The translations under genes and the position numbers were made by a program. From Candidatus Gastranaerophilales bacterium (GTDB lineage Bacteria; Cyanobacteriota; Vampirovibrionia; Gastranaerophilales; Gastranaerophilaceae), in the NCBI GenBank assembly GCA_944322945.1, contig CALUQN010000024.1, positions 1-42,132 on the forward strand: a stretch of 42,132 nt of DNA. The letters are read 5' to 3'. The notes beneath the pieces are model-generated. The model ran no database searches. It saw nothing but the letters and a program-made list of their open reading frames with translations, and was not told the DNA's origin. Every line of letters starts with the position of its first letter. Positions within the stretch are counted from its first letter, which is position 1. This document shows, piece by piece, positions 7,619 through 15,217 of this stretch.

Positions 7619-9442
7619 TTAACAATAGTTAATTTTTTTCAAAGTTCTGAGTGAGTTCAGTACTGCAAGCAGAGCAACTCCGACATCTGCAAATACAGCA
7701 CCCCACATTGTCATCAGTCCTATGCTGCCCAGTAAAAGAAATATTATCTTGACACTGATTGCGAATGTGATGTTTTGTTTTACTATCAGCATTGTTTTTC
7801 GTGCTATTTTCACAGCGGCAAGCACTTTTTGCGGGTTGTCGTCCATAATTACGATATCAGCAGCTTCTATCGCTGCGTCTGACCCCAAACCGCCCATTGC
7901 TATCCCGGCATCTGCACGTGTCAGAACCGGCGCGTCATTTATTCCGTCGCCGACAAAAATTACTGTTCCTTTTGACTGTCCGATTATTTCTTCCAATTTA
8001 GCCACCTTATCTTCCGGAAGTAATTCGGCGTATGCCTCATCCAAGCAGAGTTTCTGCTGGACTTTACGCGCCGCGGCTGTTGAGTCTCCAGTCAGCATAA
8101 CTGTTTTGATTCCAGCATCTTTTAACTCTTTGACTGCTGCAGGGGATGATTGCTTAATTTCATCAGCAATGACTATATATCCGGAATATTTCCCGTCAAT
8201 TGCAATATAAACAACAGTTCCAGCAGCTTCTACTGGTTCGGTTTTGACAAGTTTTGTATTACCGGCAAGAACTTCTTTTCCTTCTATATATGCTTTTATC
8301 CCCTGTCCTGAAATTTCCGTTATATTATTTTGCTCGGGGATTTCTTTTCCGTACGCTTCCCGTATGGCTGCCGCTATCGGGTGCGAAGAGGCGCTTTCCG
8401 CGTATGCGGCAAGTTTTAAAAGCTCAGGTTCTTGTGAATGTATCTCTTGTACTTTAAAAGTACCTTTAGTCAAAGTGCCGGTCTTATCAAATACAACTGT
8501 ATCTGGTTTTGCCAGTAATTCAAGATAATTGCTGCCTTTTATGAGGATACCGTTTTGGGATGCCCCTCCAATCCCTGCAAAGAAGCCAAGCGGTACTGAA
8601 ATTACAAGTGCGCACGGACAAGATATTACCAGAAAAGTCAGGGCTCGGACTATCCAGTTACCGCTCCAAAATAACGGAGGGATAAATGCTATAACCAATG
8701 CCAGTAAAACTACGACAGGTGTATAATATCCGGCGAATTTTGTAATAAAATTTTCTGTCTTAGTCTTTTTAGATGAAGCGTGCTCAACCAATTCCAAAAT
8801 TTTAGCAACTGTAGATTCGCCATATTCTTTCGTAACACGTATTTTTAAAACTCCGCTTAAATTTACGCATCCGCTCATTACATTATCCCCGCAGCCGGCG
8901 GATTTCGGGATGGCTTCACCTGTTAATGCGCTTGTATCGACAGTCGAACTGCCTTCAATGATTATGCCGTCTAGCGGAATTTTTTCACCCGGTTTAACTG
9001 TTATGATATCCCCGACTTTTATCTCCTGAGGGGAAACCCTGCGCCCGTCAAGATTTGCGTAATCCGGACGAATATCCATTAACTCACTGATTGACCGTCT
9101 GGATTTTTCAACAGCTCTGTGCTGAAAATACTCGCCAATCTGGTATAAAATCATTACCATTACGGCTTCCGGATATTCTCCTATACATAGAGCTCCGGCT
9201 GTCGCGGCTGACATAAGAAAATTTTCATCAAAAATGCGGCCTTTTATAATATTTTTTACTGCAGTGAATAATACATCACCTCCTGCTATCAAATACCCAG
9301 CTATAAAAAGCCATTGCAGTTTAAAACCAACTGCAAACAGCACTAGTGCAATCAATGCCCTGACAAGTATAAAATTAGTATTCCCCGTCCCGCAATCGCT
9401 GTGTTCTCCGTGTCCGCAAGTGTGTTCATGATGTTCGCACAT
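7619..9442 (-). CDS. cadA: Zinc/cadmium-exporting P1B-type ATPase
   Basis: An inner-membrane heavy-metal pump of 607 residues. The membrane metal site CPC is in SCPCALVIS. The phosphorylation site is DKTGTLTKG, the HP motif is SSHPIAAA, and the hinge is GDGINDAPV; all key P-type ATPase residues are intact. The usual N-terminal HMA domain is missing. Instead the first 21 residues are rich in histidine and cysteine (about six His and three Cys), a likely metal-sensing tail. The SmtB-type repressor next door and the CPC site favour Zn2+/Cd2+/Pb2+ over copper. AAGGAG lies about 6 bases before the ATG. Confidence 0.93.
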   Translation of the reverse strand: MCEHHEHTCGHGEHSDCGTGNTNFILVRALIALVLFAVGFKLQWLFIAGYLIAGGDVLFTAVKNIIKGRIFDENFLMSAATAGALCIGEYPEAVMVMILYQIGEYFQHRAVEKSRRSISELMDIRPDYANLDGRRVSPQEIKVGDIITVKPGEKIPLDGIIIEGSSTVDTSALTGEAIPKSAGCGDNVMSGCVNLSGVLKIRVTKEYGESTVAKILELVEHASSKKTKTENFITKFAGYYTPVVVLLALVIAFIPPLFWSGNWIVRALTFLVISCPCALVISVPLGFFAGIGGASQNGILIKGSNYLELLAKPDTVVFDKTGTLTKGTFKVQEIHSQEPELLKLAAYAESASSHPIAAAIREAYGKEIPEQNNITEISGQGIKAYIEGKEVLAGNTKLVKTEPVEAAGTVVYIAIDGKYSGYIVIADEIKQSSPAAVKELKDAGIKTVMLTGDSTAAARKVQQKLCLDEAYAELLPEDKVAKLEEIIGQSKGTVIFVGDGINDAPVLTRADAGIAMGGLGSDAAIEAADIVIMDDNPQKVLAAVKIARKTMLIVKQNITFAISVKIIFLLLGSIGLMTMWGAVFADVGVALLAVLNSLRTLKKINYC

Positions 9443-9477
9443 ATTTACTCCTTAAATTTAAAAGTACTCCTATATAT

Positions 9478-9507
9478 ATTATAATTGAACAACTGTTCAA
9501 TTGTCAA
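9478..9507 (-). promoter_or_regulatory. cadA promoter with repressor operator in its spacer
   Basis: On the minus strand TTGACA (9502-9507) and TATAAT (9478-9483) are separated by 18 bases. Both boxes are perfect consensus. The spacer and its edges (9483-9502) form the 20-base palindrome AATTGAACAACTGTTCAATT with a single mismatch at the centre. It resembles SmtB/CzrA-family operators (TGAAC...GTTCA). A bound repressor would cover both promoter boxes. The 18-base spacer is slightly long. Confidence 0.85.
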
Positions 9508-9546
9508 GTCAAAAACACCTATTTTTAATAAAAATTTACAATTAAT

Positions 9547-9576
9547 TTGACAATTGAGCATATATTCAATTATAAT
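9547..9576 (+). promoter_or_regulatory. smtB-like gene promoter with repressor operator in its spacer
   Basis: TTGACA (9547-9552) and TATAAT (9571-9576) are again 18 bases apart. The spacer and edges (9552-9571) form the palindrome AATTGAGCATATATTCAATT with two mismatched pairs. This copies the layout of the cadA promoter on the other strand, so the repressor should control both genes, its own more weakly. The -10 box ends 6 bases before the ATG at 9583. Confidence 0.85.
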
Positions 9577-9582
9577 AATGAT

Positions 9583-9912
9583 ATGGAAGCGCTTAATATT
9601 GAAATAATAAATGCAGTAAAACCAAAGATGCCGGATATGACTCTTCTGTATGATTTGTCTGATTTTTTCAAACTTATGGGGGACAGTACAAGGATACAGT
9701 TATTGTGGGCATTGGAGGAAAGTGAGATGTGTGTTGGTGATTTGGCATGTTTGCTGAACATGACAAAATCAGCTGTGTCACACCAATTGAAGACACTGCG
9801 GAGTGCAAAGCTTGTGAAAGCTGAAAAACGAGGGAAGAACGTTTTTTATTCTCTTAGTGATCACCACGTTAGAACTGTTTTGGAAATGGCGCTGGAGCAC
9901 GTTCGGGAGTGA
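9583..9912 (+). CDS. SmtB/ArsR-family zinc-responsive repressor
   Basis: A winged-helix metal sensor of 109 residues that should repress itself and the divergent pump and release DNA on binding zinc. The recognition-helix region MTKSAVSHQLKTLR and the preceding CVGDLACLL closely follow cyanobacterial SmtB. The C-terminal helix DHHVRTVLEMALEHVRE holds the alpha-5 zinc ligands (Asp, His, then His and Glu) of SmtB/CzrA. The single N-region cysteine (MCVGD) replaces the second cysteine of CadC, arguing for a zinc sensor. I start at ATG 9583. The upstream TTG at 9547 is the -35 box itself, so it would not be transcribed. The mRNA should be leaderless. Confidence 0.92.
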   Translation: MEALNIEIINAVKPKMPDMTLLYDLSDFFKLMGDSTRIQLLWALEESEMCVGDLACLLNMTKSAVSHQLKTLRSAKLVKAEKRGKNVFYSLSDHHVRTVLEMALEHVRE

Positions 9913-9932
9913 GCGGGCTGTTATGTTATTGC

Positions 9933-9971
9933 ATAAACAATAATTTGTATTGTGCAAATTATTAGGTTTAT
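9933..9971. terminator. Bidirectional terminator between convergent genes
   Basis: Arms 9933-9947 and 9955-9971 pair over about 14 bases with a small bulge (ATAAAC.ATAATTTG with CAAATTAT..GTTTAT). T-rich sequence follows on both strands. It lies between the stop codons of the repressor gene and the minus-strand aminotransferase and can serve both. Confidence 0.7.
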
Positions 9972-11137
9972 TTTGCTTGCCGTAATTTGTTGATGAATTT
10001 TTCAAGCCTGCCAAGAGCCAGTTTCAGGCTTTCTAATGAATAAGCGTATGATATTCTCAAAAATCCTTCTCCGCATTCTCCAAAGGCTGTACCAGGCACT
10101 ACGGCAACTTTTTCTTCCTGCAGAAATCTGGTAGCGAATTCTTCGCTTGTCATTCCGAATTCTTTTATGCATGGAAACACGTAAAAAGCCCCGTATGGTT
10201 CAAAACATTCTAGATTAATTTTTCTGAATGCGTCCATCAGAAATCTTCTGCGCTGGTTGTATGCCTGCCGCATTTCTTCAACATCTTTATCTCCGTGTTT
10301 CAGCGCTTCTACTGCTGCATACTGGCTTGTTGTCGGCGCACACATTATGGCAAACTGATGTATTTTTGTCATCTGTTCTATAATTTCTTTCGGTGCGCAG
10401 GCATAACCCAATCTCCAGCCTGTCATTGCATAAGCCTTTGAAAAACCGTTGATAAGGATTGTCCGCTCTTTCATACCTTCTAAAGATGCGATGGAGACGT
10501 GTTTTTCTTTGTAGGTTAGAGCAGAATAAATCTCATCAGACATCACTAAAATATCTTTTTCTTTTATGATTTCTGCTATTGCCCGTAAATCACCTTCCTC
10601 CATAATCGCGCCTGTAGGGTTGTTAGGGTACGGAAGAATAAGAATTTTGGTTTTATCCGTAATCGCGTTCAAAAGTTCATCAGGTTTCAGCCGGAATTCA
10701 TTTTCTGCTTTCAGATTAATAATTACCGGAGTGGCACCCGCAAGAACCGCACAAGGCTCATAAGACACGTAAGACGGCTGTGGAATTATTACTTCATCTC
10801 CGGGATTGATAATAGCTCGCAGACCGATATCAATAGCTTCCGAGCCGCCGACTGTCACAAGAATTTCATTATCAGGGTTGTATTCAATCCCTTGGGTTCT
10901 TTTTATGTAATTTGAAATTTCTCCTCTCAAATCTTTCAGGCCGGCGTTTGAGGTGTAGAAGGTTTTTCCTTTTTCAAGTGCGTAAATCCCTTCATCTCTG
11001 ATGTGCCAAGGTGTGTCAAAATCAGGTTCGCCTACCCCGAGAGAGATGGCGTCTTTCATTTCGCTTACAATGTCAAAAAATTTTCTGATACCTGAGGGTT
11101 TCAGAGCGGTTATTTTATCTGCAAGAAAATTTCTCAT
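9968..11137 (-). CDS. PLP-dependent class I aminotransferase
   Basis: A fold-type I aminotransferase of 389 residues, in the aspartate/aromatic (AspC/PatA-like) group. Seen motifs: PYPNNPTGA with the conserved Asn, SDEIYSALTY with the PLP-ring Asp and Tyr, and the Schiff-base lysine in GFSKAYAMTGWRLGY. A C-terminal arginine for the substrate carboxylate is in FLRISYA. Substrate cannot be read from sequence. It is the last gene of the serine-pathway operon and overlaps the Lrp-type regulator gene by 4 bases (ATGA), a pairing common for amino-acid aminotransferases. Confidence 0.9.
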   Translation of the reverse strand: MRNFLADKITALKPSGIRKFFDIVSEMKDAISLGVGEPDFDTPWHIRDEGIYALEKGKTFYTSNAGLKDLRGEISNYIKRTQGIEYNPDNEILVTVGGSEAIDIGLRAIINPGDEVIIPQPSYVSYEPCAVLAGATPVIINLKAENEFRLKPDELLNAITDKTKILILPYPNNPTGAIMEEGDLRAIAEIIKEKDILVMSDEIYSALTYKEKHVSIASLEGMKERTILINGFSKAYAMTGWRLGYACAPKEIIEQMTKIHQFAIMCAPTTSQYAAVEALKHGDKDVEEMRQAYNQRRRFLMDAFRKINLECFEPYGAFYVFPCIKEFGMTSEEFATRFLQEEKVAVVPGTAFGECGEGFLRISYAYSLESLKLALGRLEKFINKLRQAK

Positions 11138-11616
11138 GGCGTGATAACCTCTCTTTCATCACCCTTTTTAGGATTAAATATTGTGCCGTGGTCTTTGTAT
11201 TTTTTGAGAACAAAGTGGGTTGCAGTGCTCAATATACTTTCGAGCGTCGAGAGTTTGTCCGAGACAAAGCCGGCAATTTCTTTGAGTGATTTTTCTTCCA
11301 GAGTAATCAAAAGGTCGTATCCGCCGGAAATCAGGTAGACCGCGCGGACTTCCGGATAGTTATAAATTCTTTCCGCTATTTTGTCAAAACCTTCCCCTCT
11401 TTGCGGAGTAACTTTGACTTCTATCAAAGCGGTTACTTTTTCAATAGACGTTTTTTCCCAGTTAATCAAGGTATGGTAACCGCAGATTATACCTTCTTTT
11501 TCAAGTTTTGTAAGTTCTGCGAGGACTTCTTCTTCCGACACTCCGAGCAGTACCGCTAGTTCATTGAAATCAATTCTGCTGTTTTTTTCTATAATTGCTA
11601 ATAATTCGTTTCTCAT
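11134..11616 (-). CDS. Lrp/AsnC-family transcriptional regulator
   Basis: A 160-residue regulator with the usual two parts: an N-terminal winged helix-turn-helix (about 1-55, with the AVLLGVSEEEVLAELTKLEKEG helix pair) and a C-terminal RAM ligand-binding domain (about 65-140, with RAVYLISGGYDLLITLE). Members form octamers and sense amino acids or related acids. GGGAG precedes the ATG. It lies 41 bases after serB and overlaps the following aminotransferase gene by 4 bases, so it probably regulates this operon or an amino-acid regulon. The tail after the RAM domain (about 20 residues) is slightly long. Confidence 0.9.
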   Translation of the reverse strand: MRNELLAIIEKNSRIDFNELAVLLGVSEEEVLAELTKLEKEGIICGYHTLINWEKTSIEKVTALIEVKVTPQRGEGFDKIAERIYNYPEVRAVYLISGGYDLLITLEEKSLKEIAGFVSDKLSTLESILSTATHFVLKKYKDHGTIFNPKKGDEREVITP

Positions 11617-11657
11617 ATTTCTCCCATAAATTTTTGTAATTTTATTATACCGAAAAA

Positions 11658-12281
11658 TCAGGATATTTTGTCTAAAATCAATGTTAAATCTTTTTCTTTA
11701 ATTATGATATCAGCCTGCTGCTCCAGTACCGGTTTAGCGCAGAAAGCTATTTTTGTACCGGCAAATTTGAACATACTCAAATCGTTTGCGCCGTCGCCTG
11801 CGGTAATAGTATCGGCCGGAGATGTGCCTGTAATTTTTTGCAGCCTTTTAAGCATTTCGCCTTTGCTGTGGTTGAACATCATCTCGCCTCCGACAAGCCC
11901 TGTGAGCACACCGTCTTTTTCGTGCAGGATGTTTGAAAATTCGCAGTCAAGCCCGTATTTTTCCATAAACGGCACCGTTGCGTTTTTAAACCCTCCGGAA
12001 AAACACACAACTGTAAAACCGCGTTTTTTCAATTCTTTAATCGTTTCTTCTGCGCCCTGCATTACAGGTAAATTACTACAGATTTCATTAACGGTTTTGA
12101 CCGGCATACCTTTGAGTAGTGATACTCTGTATTGCAGGCTTTCAAAAAAATCAAGTTCGCCGCGCATTGCACGGTCGGTTATTTCTTTAACCTCTTTGTC
12201 AATTCCGATTTCGCGCGCAATAATCTCCAGAGTCTCGCCGTCCATCAGTGTTGAATCAAAGTCAAAAACCGCTAATTTCAT
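11658..12281 (-). CDS. serB: Phosphoserine phosphatase
   Basis: A HAD-family phosphatase of 207 residues that removes phosphate from O-phosphoserine, the last serine step. Motif I is FDFDSTLMDGE (nucleophile and acid/base aspartates), motif II is CFSGGF, and motif III/IV is GDGANDLSMF with a preceding lysine (HSKGEML). The compact cap fits SerB. The ACT domain seen in some longer SerB proteins is absent. AGGAG precedes the start codon. It follows serA by 11 bases. Confidence 0.95.
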   Translation of the reverse strand: MKLAVFDFDSTLMDGETLEIIAREIGIDKEVKEITDRAMRGELDFFESLQYRVSLLKGMPVKTVNEICSNLPVMQGAEETIKELKKRGFTVVCFSGGFKNATVPFMEKYGLDCEFSNILHEKDGVLTGLVGGEMMFNHSKGEMLKRLQKITGTSPADTITAGDGANDLSMFKFAGTKIAFCAKPVLEQQADIIIKEKDLTLILDKIS

Positions 12282-12292
12282 CTGAAGAATTT

Positions 12293-13891
12293 CTACTCCT
12301 GTGCATTTAATTTAACATATTTAGGGTTATGAACGCCGTCTATTTTTTCGATTGCCTCAAGAACGGACGGTTTAACTTCTGAATCTATATTGATAACCAT
12401 AATTGATTCAGTTTCGTGTTTGTCGTTTTTCTGAACAACGTTCATGGAACCGATGTTTATGTTATTTTCGCCGATAACTTTGGCAACCTGCGCAATCATA
12501 GAGGGCTTGTTAACGTGAGGAACAAGCAGCATGTGTTTTTGCGGACGGATGCTGGTTTCATAATCATTAATTTTAACAATTCTCGGGATGTCTTTTGCAA
12601 CAAGAGCTCCGGCAACGGTTGTGGTGCCTTTATCAGTTGTTAGTTTAATAGTCAAAAGCCCTGCAAAATTGCATTTAACTTTTGAGCGGGAAGAGATTAT
12701 ATCAATACCGCGTTTTTTAGCCAGTACCGGTGCATTAACATAATTGACGCCTTCGAGCATTGAGGATAGAACACCTTTCAGAACAGCAACTTCCAGCGGC
12801 TGGATATCAAGTTCAGCAAGGTCGCCTTGCGCTGTGATTTCAATTGATTTAATCATGCCGTCAGCTGTTTGCATTCCGAGTTCTCCGGCGTTTTCGGCGA
12901 TTTGCATATAATCTTTAACCGGTTCAAGTTTGTCAGGTCTGAGCGACGGAATATTTACGGCAGACGATGCAGAGCCTCCGGAGAGAACTTCTCTTATTTG
13001 TTCTGCAACATCAACGGCAACATTTAATTGAGCCTCCTTTGTGCTTGCTCCAAGATGCGGTGTCAGGACAATATTACCGGAACATTGAATAAGAGGGCAT
13101 TCTTTTATGTTAGGTTCGTTTTCGTAAACATCAATTGCAGCACTTGCAACCTGACCGCTTTCTATCGCGTCTTTCAAATCCTGTTCATTAATAATCCCGC
13201 CGCGTGCACAATTGACAAGACGCACACCTTTTTTCATTTTTGCTATTGTGTCTTTGTTAATCATATTGATTGTATCTTTTGTTTTTGGCACGTGAACTGT
13301 TATAAAGTCGCATTTACCCCAGAAATCGTCAAGGTTTTGAATATATTCACCGCCCATTTTTTCAACAATTTCTTTTGAAGCAAACGGGTCAAATACAACC
13401 GGTTTCATGCCTAGCGCAAGGGCAACTTCTGCCACGTGTGTGCCGATTTTGCCAAACCCTATGATGCCGAGAGTTTTCTTATAGAGTTCTGTACCGGTAA
13501 ATTTTGACCTGTCCCAATTGCCGGCTTTGGTAGAGGTTGCAGCCGGTGCAATGTTTCTTGCCATTGCAAGCATCAATGCAATAGTGTGTTCAGCTGCCGC
13601 CATTGTGTTTCCGTCAGGCGAATTTACAACTATTATCCCCCGTTGGGTTGCGGCGTCCACGTCGATATTATCTACGCCAACACCTGCGCGTCCTATAATT
13701 TTAAGATTTTTGCCGGCTTCTATAATTTTTGATGTCACTTTTGTCTGGCTTCTAACCATCAGAGCATCATAATCCGGTATAATTTTTATTAATTCATCTT
13801 CCGTCATTGTCGGCAAAAAATTTACCTCAGCGGCTTTTTCAATAATTTTGCCGGCGGATTCATTTATTTTATCCGTTATTAAAACTTTCAT
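12293..13891 (-). CDS. serA: D-3-phosphoglycerate dehydrogenase
   Basis: It oxidises 3-phosphoglycerate to 3-phosphohydroxypyruvate with NAD, the first serine step. The 532 residues give the long form: a substrate/NAD catalytic core (about 1-310, with GRAGVGVDNID, the Rossmann GFGKIGTHVAEVA, CARGGIINE and HLGAST), an allosteric-substrate-binding domain (about 320-450), and a C-terminal ACT domain (about 455-530, MLLVPHVNKPSMIAQVAKVI) for serine feedback. This form is usual in cyanobacteria, Bacillus and mycobacteria. It sits 19 bases after the class V aminotransferase gene. Confidence 0.97.
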   Translation of the reverse strand: MKVLITDKINESAGKIIEKAAEVNFLPTMTEDELIKIIPDYDALMVRSQTKVTSKIIEAGKNLKIIGRAGVGVDNIDVDAATQRGIIVVNSPDGNTMAAAEHTIALMLAMARNIAPAATSTKAGNWDRSKFTGTELYKKTLGIIGFGKIGTHVAEVALALGMKPVVFDPFASKEIVEKMGGEYIQNLDDFWGKCDFITVHVPKTKDTINMINKDTIAKMKKGVRLVNCARGGIINEQDLKDAIESGQVASAAIDVYENEPNIKECPLIQCSGNIVLTPHLGASTKEAQLNVAVDVAEQIREVLSGGSASSAVNIPSLRPDKLEPVKDYMQIAENAGELGMQTADGMIKSIEITAQGDLAELDIQPLEVAVLKGVLSSMLEGVNYVNAPVLAKKRGIDIISSRSKVKCNFAGLLTIKLTTDKGTTTVAGALVAKDIPRIVKINDYETSIRPQKHMLLVPHVNKPSMIAQVAKVIGENNINIGSMNVVQKNDKHETESIMVINIDSEVKPSVLEAIEKIDGVHNPKYVKLNAQE

Positions 13892-13910
13892 TTATAACTC
13901 CATTCTTTTT

Positions 13911-15062
13911 TTATTTGTTTAAATTTGTAATCAAAGCCTGCAAGCCTGCGCCGAGAGTAAATTTATGCCCGAGTTTTTGCAGCGCGGCTTCTAAAGCTCC
14001 GACAGACGCAATCAAATCACGGTCGCAGACAAAACCGAGTGTCCCCATTCTGAAAATTTTATCTTTAAGCTGGTTTTGACCGTTTGCGACTTCAATGTCG
14101 TAATCATTTTTGAGAGTTTTTCTGATATCAGGAATGGTAATGCCGTCCGGCGGAAGAATAGATGTTATTGCATAGCTTGCGTTTTCATCATCAGGGACAA
14201 GCAATTGCAGATTTAGTGCGCGAATTGCTGCACGAAGAGCCATTGCATGACGTTTGTGGCGGGCATTAACATTTTCTATACCTTCTTCTTTAATCATTTT
14301 TAAAGCTGTGTTCAATCCTACAATGAGGTTAACTGCCGGCGTAAACGGTGTTGTATCACCTTGAACAGCTTTTCTGTGGGCTGCCCAGTCAAAATAGAAT
14401 GACGGGTGTTTGCACTGCTCATAAACTTTCCAGGCTCTTTCATTAGCTGTCAAAAAAGCAAGTCCCGGCGGTATCATAAAACCTTTTTGTGAACCTGATA
14501 CAAGTACATCAATGCCCCATTCATCCGGCTTGCACGGCATTGCGCAGACACTTGTTACCCCGTCAACTACAGAAATCGCGCCGTGTTCTCTTATAATAGC
14601 GCATAAAGCTTTTATATCATTGGCAGCACCGGTTGAAGTTTCGCTGTGCGTCAGTGTTACAATTTTGATTTCTTTGTTTGTATCTTCCTCCAAACGCTTT
14701 TTCAGAACTTCAGGATTAATAACTTCTCCTGCAGAAACTTCTATTTTTTCAACAACAGCGCCGCGGGATTCTGCAATTTTAGCCCAGCGGTTGCCAAAGT
14801 TTCCTATGACAAGTGAAAGAATTTTGTCGCCTTCGTTTACAAGATTTTCCAGAGCTGCGCACATAGCGCCTGTGCCGCTTGATGTGAATACGAATACGTC
14901 GTTTTGGGTTTGGAAAACATATTTAAGGTTTGCGTAAACTTCTTTTAATATGGAGGAGAATTCCGAACTTCTGTGACCTATCGGGTGTTTTGCGATGTCT
15001 AACATAACTGATTCCGGCACCGGTGTCGGTCCTGGTATCATTAAAAAAGTCTTGTCTTTCAT
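13911..15062 (-). CDS. Class V aminotransferase, probable phosphoserine/serine-glyoxylate type
   Basis: A PLP enzyme of the alanine-glyoxylate/serine-pyruvate aminotransferase group, 383 residues. It has the family start MIPGPTPVPESV, the cofactor segments TSSGTGAMCAALEN and VDGVTSVCAMP, and the PLP lysine in VSGSQKGFMIPPG. AGGAGG sits just before ATG 15062, so I reject the start 24 bases upstream. It heads an operon with serA and serB and there is no serC in the operon. The likely job is therefore making phosphoserine from phosphohydroxypyruvate, as proposed for similar class V enzymes next to serA in other bacteria. Serine-glyoxylate transamination is the alternative. Confidence 0.9.
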   Translation of the reverse strand: MKDKTFLMIPGPTPVPESVMLDIAKHPIGHRSSEFSSILKEVYANLKYVFQTQNDVFVFTSSGTGAMCAALENLVNEGDKILSLVIGNFGNRWAKIAESRGAVVEKIEVSAGEVINPEVLKKRLEEDTNKEIKIVTLTHSETSTGAANDIKALCAIIREHGAISVVDGVTSVCAMPCKPDEWGIDVLVSGSQKGFMIPPGLAFLTANERAWKVYEQCKHPSFYFDWAAHRKAVQGDTTPFTPAVNLIVGLNTALKMIKEEGIENVNARHKRHAMALRAAIRALNLQLLVPDDENASYAITSILPPDGITIPDIRKTLKNDYDIEVANGQNQLKDKIFRMGTLGFVCDRDLIASVGALEAALQKLGHKFTLGAGLQALITNLNK

Positions 15063-15160
15063 ATTAACTCCTCCTTTGTATAACATTTTTATTATTGCAC
15101 GTATTGATGTTTTTGACTACAAATTCATAAAACTATAAATAGTGGTTGTAATTTATCCGT

Positions 15161-15188
15161 AAAGACCGTCTGTTAAAAGACGGTCTTT
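15161..15188. terminator. Hairpin terminator downstream of the ROK kinase gene
   Basis: A perfect 10-base stem (AAAGACCGTC with GACGGTCTTT, loop of 8) flanked by T on one side and A on the other. On the minus strand it lies about 30 bases past the kinase stop codon and ahead of the next operon, so it should end the kinase transcript. The longer T-run is on the plus strand, so direction is not certain. Confidence 0.75.
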
Positions 15189-15217
15189 TTCTGCCAGTAT
15201 TCACAGCCGCAATTGAA

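Noticed and set aside
7722-8210. A 162-residue frame antisense to cadA.
   Set aside because: The ATPase motifs on the other strand are complete, and no ribosome-binding site precedes this frame.
9547-9582. An N-terminal extension of the SmtB-like repressor from TTG.
   Set aside because: The TTG is the -35 box of the promoter and the extension would span the operator, so it would not be transcribed.
11668-12285. A 205-residue frame antisense to serB.
   Set aside because: serB has all its catalytic motifs; the antisense frame is a codon-bias shadow without a family match.
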